Shown: positions 47,503 through 57,483 of the stretch, in pieces
Layout: every line of letters begins with the position of its first letter
Numbering within the stretch: the stretch's first letter is position 1
Assembly (NCBI RefSeq): GCF_014489615.1
Contig: NZ_CP060825.1
Coordinates: 186,001 to 250,000 of the forward strand
DNA from: Streptomyces genisteinicus
GTDB lineage: Bacteria > Actinomycetota > Actinomycetes > Streptomycetales > Streptomycetaceae
DNA length: 64,000 nucleotides
Direction of reading: 5' to 3'
Notes under the pieces: generated by a model
Seen by the model: the letters and a program-made list of their open reading frames with translations, nothing else
Databases searched by the model: none
What the model was told of the DNA's origin: nothing
Translations under genes and position numbers: made by a program

Positions 47503-50500
47503 ATGACGGAGACGGTCGAAGGCGGGCGCCCGGCCCGGCGCACGCGTGCGCGTGGCGCCGCCGAGGCGGGGGAACCGGAACTGCGGCAGCTGCTCGCGGG
47601 GTTGACGGCCGTCCGCGACGGCGACTTCGGCACCCGGCTGCCGGACGGCGCGGACGGGCTGCTGGGCGAGATCGCCACCGTGTTCAACGGCATGGTGGAC
47701 CAGTTGTCGCTCTTCACCTCCGAGGTGACGCGCGTCGCCCGGGAGGTCGGCACCGAGGGGACGCTCGGCGGGCAGGCCGAGGTCCCGGGTGTCTCCGGCA
47801 CCTGGGCCGATCTCACCGACTCCGTCAACGCGATGGCGGGCAACCTCACCACCCAGGTGCGCGACATCGCCCAGGTCGCCACCGCGGTCGCCAGGGGCGA
47901 CCTGTCCCAGAAGATCGACGTGGACGCCCGCGGCGAGATCCTCGAGCTGAAGAAGACCATCAACACGATGGTCGACCAGCTCTCCGCCTTCGCCGACGAA
48001 GTCACCCGGGTCGCCCGCGAGGTCGGCACCGAGGGCAACCTCGGCGGGCAGGCCGACGTCAAGGGCGTCTCCGGCACCTGGCGCGACCTCACCGACTCCG
48101 TCAACTCCATGGCCGGCAACCTCACCGCCCAGGTCCGCAACATCGCGCAGGTGACCACGGCCGTCGCCCAGGGAGACCTCTCCCAGAAGATCACCGTCAC
48201 CGCACGCGGCGAGATCCTCGAACTCAAGGAGACCATCAACACGATGGTCGACCAGCTCTCCGCCTTCGCCGACGAAGTCACCCGGATGGCCCGCGAGGTC
48301 GGAACCGAGGGCATTCTGGGCGGGCAGGCCGACGTCAAGGGCGTCTCCGGCACCTGGCGCGACCTCACCGACTCCGTCAACTCCATGGCCGGCAACCTCA
48401 CCGCCCAGGTCCGTTCCATCGCCCAGGTCGCCACGGCCGTCGCCCAGGGAGACCTCTCCCAGAAGATCACCGTCACCGCACGCGGCGAGATCCTCGAACT
48501 CAAGGAGACCATCAACACGATGGTCGACCAGCTCTCCGCCTTCGCCGACGAAGTCACCCGGGTCGCCCGCGAAGTGGGCACCGAGGGCAACCTCGGCGGA
48601 CAGGCCACGGTCCGCGGCGCCTCGGGGACGTGGAAGGGCCTCACGGACAACGTCAACGTGATGGCGTCCAACCTGACCGGCCAGGTGCGGTCGATCGCCC
48701 AGGTCGCCGCCGCGGTGGCCCGCGGCGACCTCTCGCAGAAGATCACCGTCGAGGCGAAGGGCGAGGTCGCCGCGCTGGCCGGCGTGATCAACACGATGGT
48801 CGACACCCTCTCCGCGTTCGCGGACGAGGTGACCCGGGTGGCCCGCGAGGTCGGCACGGAGGGCCGGCTCGGCGGGCAGGCGCGGGTGGCGAACGTCGCC
48901 GGCACCTGGAAGGACCTCACCGACAACGTCAACTCGATGGCGAACAACCTGACCGGGCAGGTGCGCAACATCGCCCTGGTCACCACGGCCGTCGCCAACG
49001 GCGACCTGTCCAAGAAGATCGACGTGGACGCCCGCGGCGAGATCCTGGAGCTGAAGACCACCATCAACACCATGGTCGACCAGCTCTCCTCGTTCGCCGC
49101 CGAGGTCACCCGTGTCGCGCGGGAGGTCGGCAGCGAGGGACGCCTCGGCGGGCAGGCCGAGGTCGAGGGCGTCTCCGGCACCTGGAAGCGGCTCACCGAG
49201 AACGTCAACGAACTCGCCGGCAACCTCACCCGCCAGGTGCGGGCGATCGCCGAGGTCGCCAGCGCCGTCGCCGAGGGCGACCTCACCCGCTCCATCACCG
49301 TCGACGCCTCCGGCGAGGTCGCCGAGCTGAAGGACAACATCAACGCGATGGTCGGCTCGCTCCGCGAGACCACCCGGGCCAACCAGGAGCAGGACTGGCT
49401 CAAGTCCAGCCTCGCGCTGGTCTCCGGGCTGATGCAGGGCCACCGCGACCTGGCCGTCGTCGCGGAACTGGTGATGGACGAGCTGACGCCGCTGGTGTCG
49501 GCCCAGTACGGCGCCTTCTACCTCGCCGAGGAGACCGGTTCCGGCCTGGAGCTGCGGCTCGTCGGGTCCTACGGGCGCCCGGCGGGGCCCGGCGTCCCCG
49601 AACGCTTCCGCCTGGGCGAGTCGCTGGTGGGCCAGGCGGCCCGGAGCCGGCGCGTGATCCGCTCCGACAGCGTTCCCGGCGACTACGTCACCATCTCCTC
49701 CGGGCTCGGCAGCACCACGCCGGGCAGCCTGATCGTGCTGCCCATCGTCGTCGACGACCAGGTGCTCGGCGTCATCGAGCTCGCCTCCTTCACCGCGTTC
49801 ACCGCCGTCCACCGGGACTTCCTCGAACAGCTCATGGAGACGGTGGGCGTCAACGTCAACACGATCGTGGCCAACGCGCGCACCGACGAGCTCCTCGGCG
49901 AGTCCCAGCGGCTGACCGGTGAACTCCAGGCGCGCTCGGAGGAACTCCAGGTGCAGCAGGTGGAACTCCAGCGCTCCAACGCCGAACTGGAGGAGAAGGC
50001 CGCCCTGCTGGCCGCGCAGAACAGCGACATCGAGGGGAAGAACCTGGAGATCGAGCAGGCGCGCCAGGAACTGGAGGACCGCGCCCAGCAGCTGTCGCTC
50101 GCGTCGAAGTACAAGTCGGAGTTCCTGGCCAACATGAGCCACGAGCTGCGCACACCGCTCAACAGCCTGCTGATCCTGGCCCAGCTGCTCGCCCAGAACC
50201 CGACCCGCAACCTGACCGCCAAGCAGGTCGAGTACGCGGGCATCATCCACTCGGCCGGCTCCGACCTGCTGCAGCTGATCAACGACATCCTGGACCTGTC
50301 GAAGGTCGAGGCCGGCAAGATGGACGTCAACCCGGAACGCGTGCAGCTGCGGCAGCTCCTCGACTACGTCGAGGCCACCTTCCGGCCCATGACCACCCAG
50401 CGGAGCCTCGGCTTCAGCATCACCACGGCGGCCGGAGTGCCGGTCGACGTGATCACGGACGACTCCCGGCTGCGGCAGGTGCTGCGGAACCTGGTCTCCA

Positions 50501-51816
50501 ACGCGGTGAAGTTCACCGAGCGCGGCGGGGTGGAACTGCGCATCGAACCGGCGCCCGACCACGAACTGCCGATCCAGGTGCTGCGCGGCGGCCCGGTGGT
50601 GGCGTTCCGCGTCCGGGACACCGGCATCGGCATCCCCGAGCAGCATCTGGAGGCCATCTTCGGCGCCTTCCAGCAGGCGGACGGGACGACCAGCCGCAAG
50701 TACGGGGGCACGGGGCTCGGGCTGTCGATCAGCCGCGAGATCGCCCATCTGCTGGGCGGCGCGCTGACGGCCGAGAGCACACCGGGCGAGGGCAGCACGT
50801 TCACCCTGTACCTGCCGGTCGCGCGGGAGGACTTCCGGCACCAGGCCGACGGCGCGCCCGACGCACCGCTCCCCGACGGCGCGCACCGGGCGGACGCCCC
50901 CGGCGGCGTCCGGCGGCCGGCCGCCGTGCCCGCTCCCCCGCGCAAGCCGCGCCGGCTGCTGGTGGTCGAGGGCCGCCGGCACGGTCTGCTGTCCATGGTC
51001 GCCGAGAGCGCGGTCGCCGAACTCGGCGGCGGCCACGCGGGCTCCGACATCCAGCTGGTCTCCGCTCCCGGACCGCAGGAGGCGGCGGGTGCGCTCGCCG
51101 CCGAGCCGGTCCACTGCGTGGTCCTCGAACTCGACATGGCGAACGGCGAGGCCCTGGAGTTCCTCGACGCACTGGACGGGGACCCCGCGCTGCGCACGGT
51201 CCCGGTCCTCGCGCACAACAACCGGCGGCTCGACGCCGCCCACGAGCGGACGCTCCAGGCGCGGGCCGGCAGCAGACCGCTGGAACTGCTCTCCAGTCTG
51301 GACGAGTTGCGGGAGCGGATCGCCCTCCATCTCTCGGCCGAGGAGCCCGGCGACGTCGTGCCCCTGGTCCGCGGCGACGACACGCCCACCACGGCGCACC
51401 GCGCCCCGGACGACAGCCTGCACGGGCGGACCGTCCTCGTCGTCGACGACGACGCGCGCAACCTCTTCGCCATCAGCGGCATCCTGGAGCTGCACGGCAT
51501 CCGCGTCCTGCACGCCGAGAACGGCCGGGAGGGGATCGAGGCGCTCGCCGCGCACCCCGAGATCGGGCTGATCCTGATGGACGTGATGATGCCGGAGATG
51601 GACGGCTACACGGCGACGGCGGAGATCCGCCGGATGCCCCGGCACGCGGGCCTGCCCATCATCGCCGTCACGGCGAAGGCGATGCCGGGCGACCGGGAGA
51701 AGAGCCTGGCGTCCGGCGCCAGCGACTACGTCACCAAGCCCGTGGACGCGGACGACCTCATCGCCTGCGTACGCCGCTGGCTCGAGCTGCACGACGAGAG
51801 CGGGCCCGCCGCATGA
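47503..51816 (+). CDS. Soluble poly-HAMP hybrid histidine kinase (Nik1-like)
   Basis: 1437 residues with no transmembrane helix. Region 30-640 is a ladder of 92-residue HAMP units (six copies of the GGQA module, e.g. [33 protein letters not shown]). Then GAF (about 650-800), a Gln/Glu-rich coiled coil (about 800-865), His[13 protein letters not shown] (His880), HATPase with [14 protein letters not shown] and [13 protein letters not shown], a weak second receiver-like region, and a C-terminal receiver with [13 protein letters not shown] (Asp1360). This is a group III/Nik1-like osmotic-stress sensor architecture. ATG 47503; ATGA overlap with the phosphatase downstream. Confidence 0.93.
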   Translation: MTETVEGGRPARRTRARGAAEAGEPELRQLLAGLTAVRDGDFGTRLPDGADGLLGEIATVFNGMVDQLSLFTSEVTRVAREVGTEGTLGGQAEVPGVSGTWADLTDSVNAMAGNLTTQVRDIAQVATAVARGDLSQKIDVDARGEILELKKTINTMVDQLSAFADEVTRVAREVGTEGNLGGQADVKGVSGTWRDLTDSVNSMAGNLTAQVRNIAQVTTAVAQGDLSQKITVTARGEILELKETINTMVDQLSAFADEVTRMAREVGTEGILGGQADVKGVSGTWRDLTDSVNSMAGNLTAQVRSIAQVATAVAQGDLSQKITVTARGEILELKETINTMVDQLSAFADEVTRVAREVGTEGNLGGQATVRGASGTWKGLTDNVNVMASNLTGQVRSIAQVAAAVARGDLSQKITVEAKGEVAALAGVINTMVDTLSAFADEVTRVAREVGTEGRLGGQARVANVAGTWKDLTDNVNSMANNLTGQVRNIALVTTAVANGDLSKKIDVDARGEILELKTTINTMVDQLSSFAAEVTRVAREVGSEGRLGGQAEVEGVSGTWKRLTENVNELAGNLTRQVRAIAEVASAVAEGDLTRSITVDASGEVAELKDNINAMVGSLRETTRANQEQDWLKSSLALVSGLMQGHRDLAVVAELVMDELTPLVSAQYGAFYLAEETGSGLELRLVGSYGRPAGPGVPERFRLGESLVGQAARSRRVIRSDSVPGDYVTISSGLGSTTPGSLIVLPIVVDDQVLGVIELASFTAFTAVHRDFLEQLMETVGVNVNTIVANARTDELLGESQRLTGELQARSEELQVQQVELQRSNAELEEKAALLAAQNSDIEGKNLEIEQARQELEDRAQQLSLASKYKSEFLANMSHELRTPLNSLLILAQLLAQNPTRNLTAKQVEYAGIIHSAGSDLLQLINDILDLSKVEAGKMDVNPERVQLRQLLDYVEATFRPMTTQRSLGFSITTAAGVPVDVITDDSRLRQVLRNLVSNAVKFTERGGVELRIEPAPDHELPIQVLRGGPVVAFRVRDTGIGIPEQHLEAIFGAFQQADGTTSRKYGGTGLGLSISREIAHLLGGALTAESTPGEGSTFTLYLPVAREDFRHQADGAPDAPLPDGAHRADAPGGVRRPAAVPAPPRKPRRLLVVEGRRHGLLSMVAESAVAELGGGHAGSDIQLVSAPGPQEAAGALAAEPVHCVVLELDMANGEALEFLDALDGDPALRTVPVLAHNNRRLDAAHERTLQARAGSRPLELLSSLDELRERIALHLSAEEPGDVVPLVRGDDTPTTAHRAPDDSLHGRTVLVVDDDARNLFAISGILELHGIRVLHAENGREGIEALAAHPEIGLILMDVMMPEMDGYTATAEIRRMPRHAGLPIIAVTAKAMPGDREKSLASGASDYVTKPVDADDLIACVRRWLELHDESGPAA
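48045..48561 (+). repeat. Near-identical 276-bp tandem HAMP units
   Basis: 48045-48137 and 48321-48413 are identical over at least 93 bp; 48154-48285 and 48430-48561 also match over long stretches, with an offset of 276 bp (92 codons). Identity at synonymous sites implies recent duplication or gene conversion inside the kinase gene. Confidence 0.9.
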
Positions 51817-54404
51817 CATCCGTCGCCGACTCCGGCACTCCCCCGCCCGAGGAACGCCGGGACGGGGGTGCGCCCGGGTGGGACGAACGCGGTCCGGCCG
51901 CGGGCTCCGGCACGCACCGGCGCGCACCGGCCCACTCCGCCGGTCCCGCCCACTCTGTCGGTCCCGCCTTCTCCGCCGGTCCCGCCCTCTCCGCCGCGAT
52001 GGCGGCCGAACCAGCGGCCGTAGCCGCCGGCGGGGCCGCCACGCCGCCGGACGCAACGCCCGAGGCGGGCGCCGCCTCGGTGGGGCGCCTCGCCGCGATC
52101 GTGGAGCGGCTGCGCAAGGAGGTCGACGCGGCCCATGCGGCCGCCGAGGGCAGGGCCCTGATCGAGATGGCCAAGGGCATCATGGTCGAACGGCTCGGCT
52201 GCGGACCGGCGCAGGCGGCGCGGCAGCTGGCGGAACTCGCCGGGCAGGCGGGCCTGACCCCGATCGAACTGGCCGCGGACATCATCAACGAGGCGGCCCG
52301 CGACCATGTGGCCGAGGCGGCGGGCGACTTCGTCCGGCGCACCGCCGGGCGACCGGACGAGGGCACCGCCGACGTGTCCGTCGCGGTGCGGCTGCGGACC
52401 GCCGAGAGCGCCGCGCTGGCGGCCGGCGACACCCAGACCGTCGCCGAGTCACTGCTCCAGCACGCGCTCGCCCCGCTGGGGGCGACGGCCGTCGCCGTCT
52501 GGGCGGCCGGCACCGACACCTCCCTCACCCTGCGGGGGCACGCCGGCTTCGGCCCGGAGGAGGCGGAGCGCTGGCGCTACGTCCCGCCGGGCGTCGAGAC
52601 CATCGCACGGCACGCGCTCAGCGAACGGCGCACCGCGTGGATCGGCTCGCTCGGGGAGTACGCCGCGCCCAGCATCGGGCGCGCGCAACATCCCCGGGGC
52701 GGCCGGGTCGCCGTGCCCGCGGGCGCGGGCGGCCGGATCCACGGGGTGCTCGAGATCTGCTGGCCCGAACCGCTCGCTCCCCAGCCGGCGGCGGTCACGC
52801 GTCAGGTCGAGGCGCTCGCGGAGCTGTGCGCCCACACCCTGGAGAACCCGCCCGGCGGCACGTCCGCCACGGCCGGGACCCCGGCGGCGGCCGACGTCTC
52901 GGAGCTCGTCGACCTGGCGGACGGCCTGTACGACCCCGCTCTCGTCCTCACCCCCGTGCTCGGCCCGGACGGCCACCTCGCGGACTTCCGCATCCACCAC
53001 TCCAACAGCCGCTTCCAGGACCCGGCGGGGCGTCCCCGCAGCGCCGTCGACGGCGCGCTCCTGCTGGAGGCCTACCCTCTCGCGGCGGGCGGCGACGGGC
53101 TGTTCGAGAAGATCGAGCGGGTCTACGCGACGGGCGAGCCGTTCCGCGCCCGGCGGATGACGCTCACGGCCCTGGTCGGCCAGGTGCCGCTGTCCGCGGT
53201 GGCCGACCTCAGCGTCAGCCGGCACGGCGGCAGCGTCCTGTTCATCTGGCGCATCGAGGACGAGACCGCCCGGCTGGCGAGCCTCCTCCAGCACGCGCAG
53301 CGCCTGGGCAGCATCGGCGGTTTCGAGGAGAACATGATCTCCGGCGAGATCACCTGGAACGGCCAGCTCTTCACGCTGTACGGGCGGACCACGGCCGACG
53401 GCCCGGTCTCCCTCCAGGACCTCGCCGCCCACGCGCACCAGGACGACGCGGTCGCCATCGGGCGCTTCCTCCAGGCCGTGCTGCACCACCGGCGTGCCAC
53501 CTCGACGGCGTTCCGGCTCCAGCGGCCCGGCGGTGTCACCCGCCACATCAGGGTGATCGCCGAGCCGGTGCTCGACGCCGGCGACCGGCTCCTCGCGGTC
53601 CGCGGGGCGTACCAGGACATCTCCTCCCAGCACTGGACCGAGGTGGCGCTGGCCGCCACCCGCGACCGGCTCGCCCACACCGAACAGGAGTCGGCCGAGC
53701 GCAACCGGCTCGCGCTCCAGCTCCAGCACGCCATCATGCCCCCGTCCCGGGAGCCGTTCGACGTGCCCGGACTGGAGGTCGCCGTCCGCTACCGGCCCGC
53801 GGAGTCGGACTCCCTGGTCGGCGGTGACTGGTACGACGCCGTCACCCTGCCGTCGAAGAAGATCCTGCTCTGCGTCGGCGACATCGCCGGGCACGGCATC
53901 GAGGCGGCCACGGGGATGGTGGTGCTGCGCAACGCGATGCGCGGCCTCGCCGTCACCGGGGCCGGCCCCGGACAGCTCCTGTCCTGGCTGAACATCGTGG
54001 CGCACCACCTCACCAAGCAGGTGACCGCCACCGCGGTGTGCGGGCTGTACGACCCCGGCGAGCGCGTGCTGCGCTGGGCCAGGGCGGGGCACCTGCCGCC
54101 GGTGCTCGTCCGCGGCGAGGAGGCCACCACGCTCCCGCTCCTGGGCGGCATGCTGCTGGGTGCGGTCGCGGAGGCGGAGTACGCGGAGGGGGAGGTGCGT
54201 CTGACGCCGGGCGACACGCTGATGATGTACACCGACGGCCTGGTCGAGCGCCGGGACACCGCGGTGCAGGAGTCCCTCCAGCAGCTGCTCCGGACGGCGC
54301 AGCTGCCCGCCGCGACCCTGGAGCGACGGCTCGACGGCCTGCTCACGCACAGCAGGTCGGACACCGACGACGACACCTGCCTCGTCGGCATCCGGGTCTC
54401 CTGA
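51813..54404 (+). CDS. ANTAR-GAF-PAS-PP2C (SpoIIE) phosphatase
   Basis: 863 residues. Repeat-rich N-terminus (about 35-65), ANTAR-type three-helix domain (about 95-160: LIEMAKGIMVERLGCGPAQAARQLAELAGQAG), GAF-like (about 200-345), PAS-like (about 480-590, SIGGFEENMISGEITWNGQLFTLYG) and SpoIIE phosphatase (about 620-863: LVGGDWYDAV, VGDIAGHGIEAA, TDDDTCLVGIRVS metal motifs). ANTAR domains bind RNA terminators, so an RNA-level output is unexpected in a phosphatase. Coupled to the kinase by a 4-bp overlap. Confidence 0.9.
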   Translation: MTSVADSGTPPPEERRDGGAPGWDERGPAAGSGTHRRAPAHSAGPAHSVGPAFSAGPALSAAMAAEPAAVAAGGAATPPDATPEAGAASVGRLAAIVERLRKEVDAAHAAAEGRALIEMAKGIMVERLGCGPAQAARQLAELAGQAGLTPIELAADIINEAARDHVAEAAGDFVRRTAGRPDEGTADVSVAVRLRTAESAALAAGDTQTVAESLLQHALAPLGATAVAVWAAGTDTSLTLRGHAGFGPEEAERWRYVPPGVETIARHALSERRTAWIGSLGEYAAPSIGRAQHPRGGRVAVPAGAGGRIHGVLEICWPEPLAPQPAAVTRQVEALAELCAHTLENPPGGTSATAGTPAAADVSELVDLADGLYDPALVLTPVLGPDGHLADFRIHHSNSRFQDPAGRPRSAVDGALLLEAYPLAAGGDGLFEKIERVYATGEPFRARRMTLTALVGQVPLSAVADLSVSRHGGSVLFIWRIEDETARLASLLQHAQRLGSIGGFEENMISGEITWNGQLFTLYGRTTADGPVSLQDLAAHAHQDDAVAIGRFLQAVLHHRRATSTAFRLQRPGGVTRHIRVIAEPVLDAGDRLLAVRGAYQDISSQHWTEVALAATRDRLAHTEQESAERNRLALQLQHAIMPPSREPFDVPGLEVAVRYRPAESDSLVGGDWYDAVTLPSKKILLCVGDIAGHGIEAATGMVVLRNAMRGLAVTGAGPGQLLSWLNIVAHHLTKQVTATAVCGLYDPGERVLRWARAGHLPPVLVRGEEATTLPLLGGMLLGAVAEAEYAEGEVRLTPGDTLMMYTDGLVERRDTAVQESLQQLLRTAQLPAATLERRLDGLLTHSRSDTDDDTCLVGIRVS
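51933..51995 (+). repeat. 18-bp tandem repeat in the phosphatase N-terminus
   Basis: Three and a half copies, 51933-51950, 51951-51968, 51969-51986 and the start of a fourth to 51995, encoding HSAGPA/HSVGPA/FSAGPA/LSA. Confidence 0.9.
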
Positions 54405-54490
54405 ACCCGGCATGGCCGGGAATCCCGGCGGTCCGCCCGGCCCAGGGCGCACCGCCGGCCTTCACCACCTGCCGCGTCCGGACACGGTCC

Positions 54491-54522
54491 CGGCCCGGAC
54501 GCCCGGGTGCGCGTCCGGGCCG
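54491..54522. terminator. Bidirectional hairpin between phosphatase and STAS genes
   Basis: Perfect 12-bp stem (54491-54502 with 54511-54522), 8-nt loop, in the gap between convergent genes. Confidence 0.8.
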
Positions 54523-54540
54523 GTCACCGGGGCGAGGAGG

Positions 54541-54945
54541 TCACCGGGGCGAAGAGGTCCGCGGGTCGGGCGACGGGTCCGGCGCAGGGGTCCGGCGGAC
54601 GTTTCGCCTGACGGACTGGCTCGGAAGGCGGACGGCCGGGTCCAGGACGGCGAACAGCTTCCGTGTGCCGGAGTGCGTCAGCAGCCGGTGCATCACCGAC
54701 GGAAGCGGCCCGAGCAGCACCAGGGTGTCCCGGGCGGGAAGCAGCACCCGCAGCAGGGCGCAGTCGGCGAACGCGACGGCCCGGCAGTCGACCACGACGC
54801 GCCGCACGGTGGGGGAAACGTCCCGCAGGGCGTCCGCCACCAGCCCGGCGGTGGCGATGTCGAACTCGCCGTCCAGCACCACCCGCGCCTCGCCGCCCTC
54901 GCACCGCACGGTGACGGCCGCCGCCTCGTGCGCAATCCGCCTCAT
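54541..54945 (-). CDS. STAS-domain protein with Cys in place of the phosphoserine
   Basis: 134 residues. Beta-alpha STAS core (about 10-110). In the loop that in SpoIIAA/RsbV carries the phosphorylatable serine (FxDSxxL), this protein reads AFADCALLRVL, with Cys62 in place of Ser. It therefore cannot be switched by the usual kinase-phosphatase cycle, and may be a constitutive antagonist or thiol-sensitive. The C-terminal 30 residues are Pro/Arg-rich. ATG 54945. Convergent with the ANTAR phosphatase. Confidence 0.85.
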   Translation of the reverse strand: MRRIAHEAAAVTVRCEGGEARVVLDGEFDIATAGLVADALRDVSPTVRRVVVDCRAVAFADCALLRVLLPARDTLVLLGPLPSVMHRLLTHSGTRKLFAVLDPAVRLPSQSVRRNVRRTPAPDPSPDPRTSSPR

Positions 54946-55284
54946 GCCTCACGGCCCCTTTCAGCCCCGCCGTCGTCGTCCCCGTGCCTCACTCCTGCCC
55001 TCTCACGCCCCCGCACACCTGAGACGTACGCGACGCTTCGTTTTCTGGATGCCGCACCCCGGCTCACCGGGCGCGCCACGGAGAGGGACACCACGCATCT
55101 TTCGCCGCACCTCGGGCTAAGGTGCTGGTCGTGTCCCGCCCGGACGGGCGGCGCGGTCCGCGTGATGCGCGGCGCGGCCGTCGCCCGCGCGCCGGGAGCG
55201 GACGCCGCCCGCGGCCGCAGCCGGGCAGTGGCCCGGCCCCACTCGGCCCGGCCCCGTCTCACGAACCCCGTGCAAGGAGACCCA
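54946..55284 (+). other. Divergent intergenic region, 339 bp
   Basis: Holds the starts of the STAS and universal stress genes. No clear gene. A T-rich spot (cttcgttttctgg, around 55038) is the only AT-rich feature and could belong to a promoter, but I cannot define hexamers. Confidence 0.5.
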
Positions 55285-56142
55285 GTGGAGCAGCCCGTCG
55301 TCGTGGGAGTGGACGGCACGCCCGACAGCATGCGCGCACTCGACTGGGCGGTCGACGAGGCCGGACGGATCGGCGCGCCGCTCGTCCTCCTGCACGGTTA
55401 CGTTCCCCTGGCCGGTGCCGCCAGGCTGCTCGCCGGCGACGCCGAGCGGCAGCACCGTGCAGCCCAGAACCTGCTCGACGAGGCCGTCGCGCGGGTGCGC
55501 TCGCGCCGCGCGGACACCCCGGTCACCACGTCGGCGGTGGTGCGGCCGGCGGCGGAGCTGCTGGTCGAGCACGGCCGGGACGCCCTGATGATCGTGCTCG
55601 GCTCACGGCGGCCGGGCCCGGTGAGCGGCTTCCTGCTGGGATCGGTCGGCCTGCGCGTCCTGAGCCGGGCCGCCTGTCCCGTGGTCATGACACGCGGCGG
55701 CACCACCGGGCGGCGCCCCCGGGAGGGCGGGATCGTGGTGGGCGTGCCGCAGGACGAGGGGGCCGACGCGGTCCTGGACTTCGCGTTCCGGACGGCGGCC
55801 GCGCGCGGCGTCCCGGTGCGGGCGGTGCGGGCGTGGAACCTGCCCACCGTCTTCACCTACCGCCCCGGGCTGCTGCGCCGCTCGGACGAGCACGGCGGGC
55901 TGGAAGCACTCCACCGGCACGAACTGGCCGCGGCCGTGAAGCCGTGGCGGCGCCGCCACCCCGACGTGCCGGTGTTCGAACACGTCGAACTGGGGCCCGC
56001 GTCGGAGCTGCTGGTGGCGCTGGCCGCATCGGCCGAACTGCTGGTGGTCGGGCGCACCACCCGCGCGGTCCGCCACGTCGGGCATGTCGCGCACGCGGCC
56101 CTGCACTTCGCGGACGCGCCGATCGCGCTGGTCCCCGCCTGA
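55285..56142 (+). CDS. Tandem universal stress protein (two Usp domains)
   Basis: 285 residues, two Usp folds: PVVVGVDGTPDSMRALDWAVDEA (domain 1) with ATP loop IVLGSRRPGPVSGFLLGSVG (G-2x-G-9x-G(S) type), and a second half (GIVVGVPQDEGADAVLDFAFRTAAARGVPV; LLVVGRTTRAVRHVGHVAHAALHFADAPIALVP) with a weaker ATP loop. GTG 55285 with CAAGGAGA at 55273-55280. Faces the other universal stress gene convergently. Confidence 0.93.
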   Translation: MEQPVVVGVDGTPDSMRALDWAVDEAGRIGAPLVLLHGYVPLAGAARLLAGDAERQHRAAQNLLDEAVARVRSRRADTPVTTSAVVRPAAELLVEHGRDALMIVLGSRRPGPVSGFLLGSVGLRVLSRAACPVVMTRGGTTGRRPREGGIVVGVPQDEGADAVLDFAFRTAAARGVPVRAVRAWNLPTVFTYRPGLLRRSDEHGGLEALHRHELAAAVKPWRRRHPDVPVFEHVELGPASELLVALAASAELLVVGRTTRAVRHVGHVAHAALHFADAPIALVPA

Positions 56143-56229
56143 CGGGCGGCTCGGGCGCCGCCCGTCAGGCGGGGGACGACCGCGCGCCTGTGCGGCGGCG
56201 ACCGGCGGGGGCGAGGCGACGGGCGGGGG

Positions 56230-56267
56230 CGGGGCGTACGGGCGCGGGCGGGGCGTACGGGCGCGGG
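56230..56267. repeat. 19-bp tandem repeat
   Basis: Two exact copies of cggggcgtacgggcgcggg (56230-56248, 56249-56267) in the 165-bp gap between the convergent universal stress genes. Confidence 0.92.
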
Positions 56268-56307
56268 TGAGGACGGCTGCCGGTCGGCGGTGCCCCGGGC
56301 CCGCGGG

Positions 56308-57210
56308 TCACGCGTCGGCGTCCGCGTCCTTCGTTCGGGGAACGAGCGCGATCGGGGCGTCCGCGAAGTGGAGCGTCGCGTGGGCGACGTGTCCCACGTA
56401 GCGGCTGCGGGGCTCGGCACGGCGGCCGACGACGAGGAGCTGGGCGGTTGCCGCCAGGTCGACCATCAGCTCGGCGGCCGGCCCCTGTGCGACGTGTTCG
56501 ACGACGTGGACCCGCGGGTAGCGCTCGCGCCACGGCGTCAGGAGTTCCGCCAGGTCGTGCCGGTGGAGGTCCTCCAGTCCGCCGCGGGCGTCCGCCAGGC
56601 GGGACAGTTCCGCGTCGTAGGTGAACAGGCTGGGCAGGCTCCACGCCCGCACCGCGCGGAGCGGGGCCTCGCGCGCGGCGGCTGTCCGGAAGGCGAAGTC
56701 GAGGACCGCCTCGGCCTCCTCCTCGCGGGGGACGCCCGCGACGATCTCGCCGTCCGGCCGGTGCCGTCCGGCGGTGCCGCCGCGGATCATGACCACCGGG
56801 CAGACGGCCCGGCTCAGCACGCGCAGCCCGACCGATCCGACGAGGAATCCGGTCACCGGGCCGGGCCTGTGTGATCCGAGCACGATCATCCGCGCCCGCC
56901 GGCCGCGCTCGACCAGCAGGTCGGCTTCCGGCTGTGCCACCACCTCCGCACGGGCCTCGACGCCGTCGTAGTGGTCGCGCACCCAGGCCAGCGCGTCGTC
57001 GGCGAGCCGGCCGGCCGCACGGCGTTCGTCGGCGATCTCGCCGGACAGCATCCGGCTGTACCCGGGCGACGGGACGAACCCGTGCAGGAGTTCCAGCGGC
57101 GCCCCGTGCAGCCGCGCCTCCCTCGCCGCCCAGCCCGCCGCGATCAGGCTGTCGGAGGTGCCGTCCACTCCGACGACGACGGGTCCGAGCTGCTGCGACT
57201 GGTCGGCCAT
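56308..57210 (-). CDS. Tandem universal stress protein (two Usp domains)
   Basis: 300 residues, a paralogue of the gene at 55285. Domain 1 PVVVGVDGTSDSLIAAGWAAREA with MIVLGSHRPGPVTGFLVGSVG; domain 2 EIVAGVPREEEAEAVLDFAFRTAAAREAPL and LLVVGRRAEPRSRYVGHVAHATLHFADAPIALVP. ATG 57210 has GAGGACGACGC upstream. The pair, with a repeat between, suggests an inverted duplication of one ancestor. Confidence 0.93.
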   Translation of the reverse strand: MADQSQQLGPVVVGVDGTSDSLIAAGWAAREARLHGAPLELLHGFVPSPGYSRMLSGEIADERRAAGRLADDALAWVRDHYDGVEARAEVVAQPEADLLVERGRRARMIVLGSHRPGPVTGFLVGSVGLRVLSRAVCPVVMIRGGTAGRHRPDGEIVAGVPREEEAEAVLDFAFRTAAAREAPLRAVRAWSLPSLFTYDAELSRLADARGGLEDLHRHDLAELLTPWRERYPRVHVVEHVAQGPAAELMVDLAATAQLLVVGRRAEPRSRYVGHVAHATLHFADAPIALVPRTKDADADA

Positions 57211-57455
57211 GCGTCGTCCTCGTTCCGGTCGGGTGCGGTTCGGCGGCCGCGGCCGTACGAGGTGTCCGCGACGCGCCGGGCGTCCCTACCAGCATGGTCC
57301 CGGCGAACCGTGCGCGCAGTACGGCACCGCGCGCCGGCGGGGCCGCGCGCCGTCCCCGCCCGGTCGGCCGCCCCGTCCCGCACCGCTCGGCCGGGGCCTG
57401 CCCGCGGGACGGCAGGGCCCGCCCGTCCCCCCGCCCCGAGCTGCCCGCGCGTGAG

Positions 57456-57478
57456 GTCCGTCCTCGCCGGGGACGGAC
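57456..57478 (-). terminator. Hairpin downstream of nitroreductase gene
   Basis: Eight-bp stem (57456-57463 with 57471-57478) with a 7-nt loop, 6 bp past the nitroreductase stop at 57484. Confidence 0.7.
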
Positions 57479-57483
57479 GCACG

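Noticed and set aside
47485..52056. A minus-strand frame of 1523 residues
   Set aside because: Mirror of the HAMP kinase repeats; no domain recognised.
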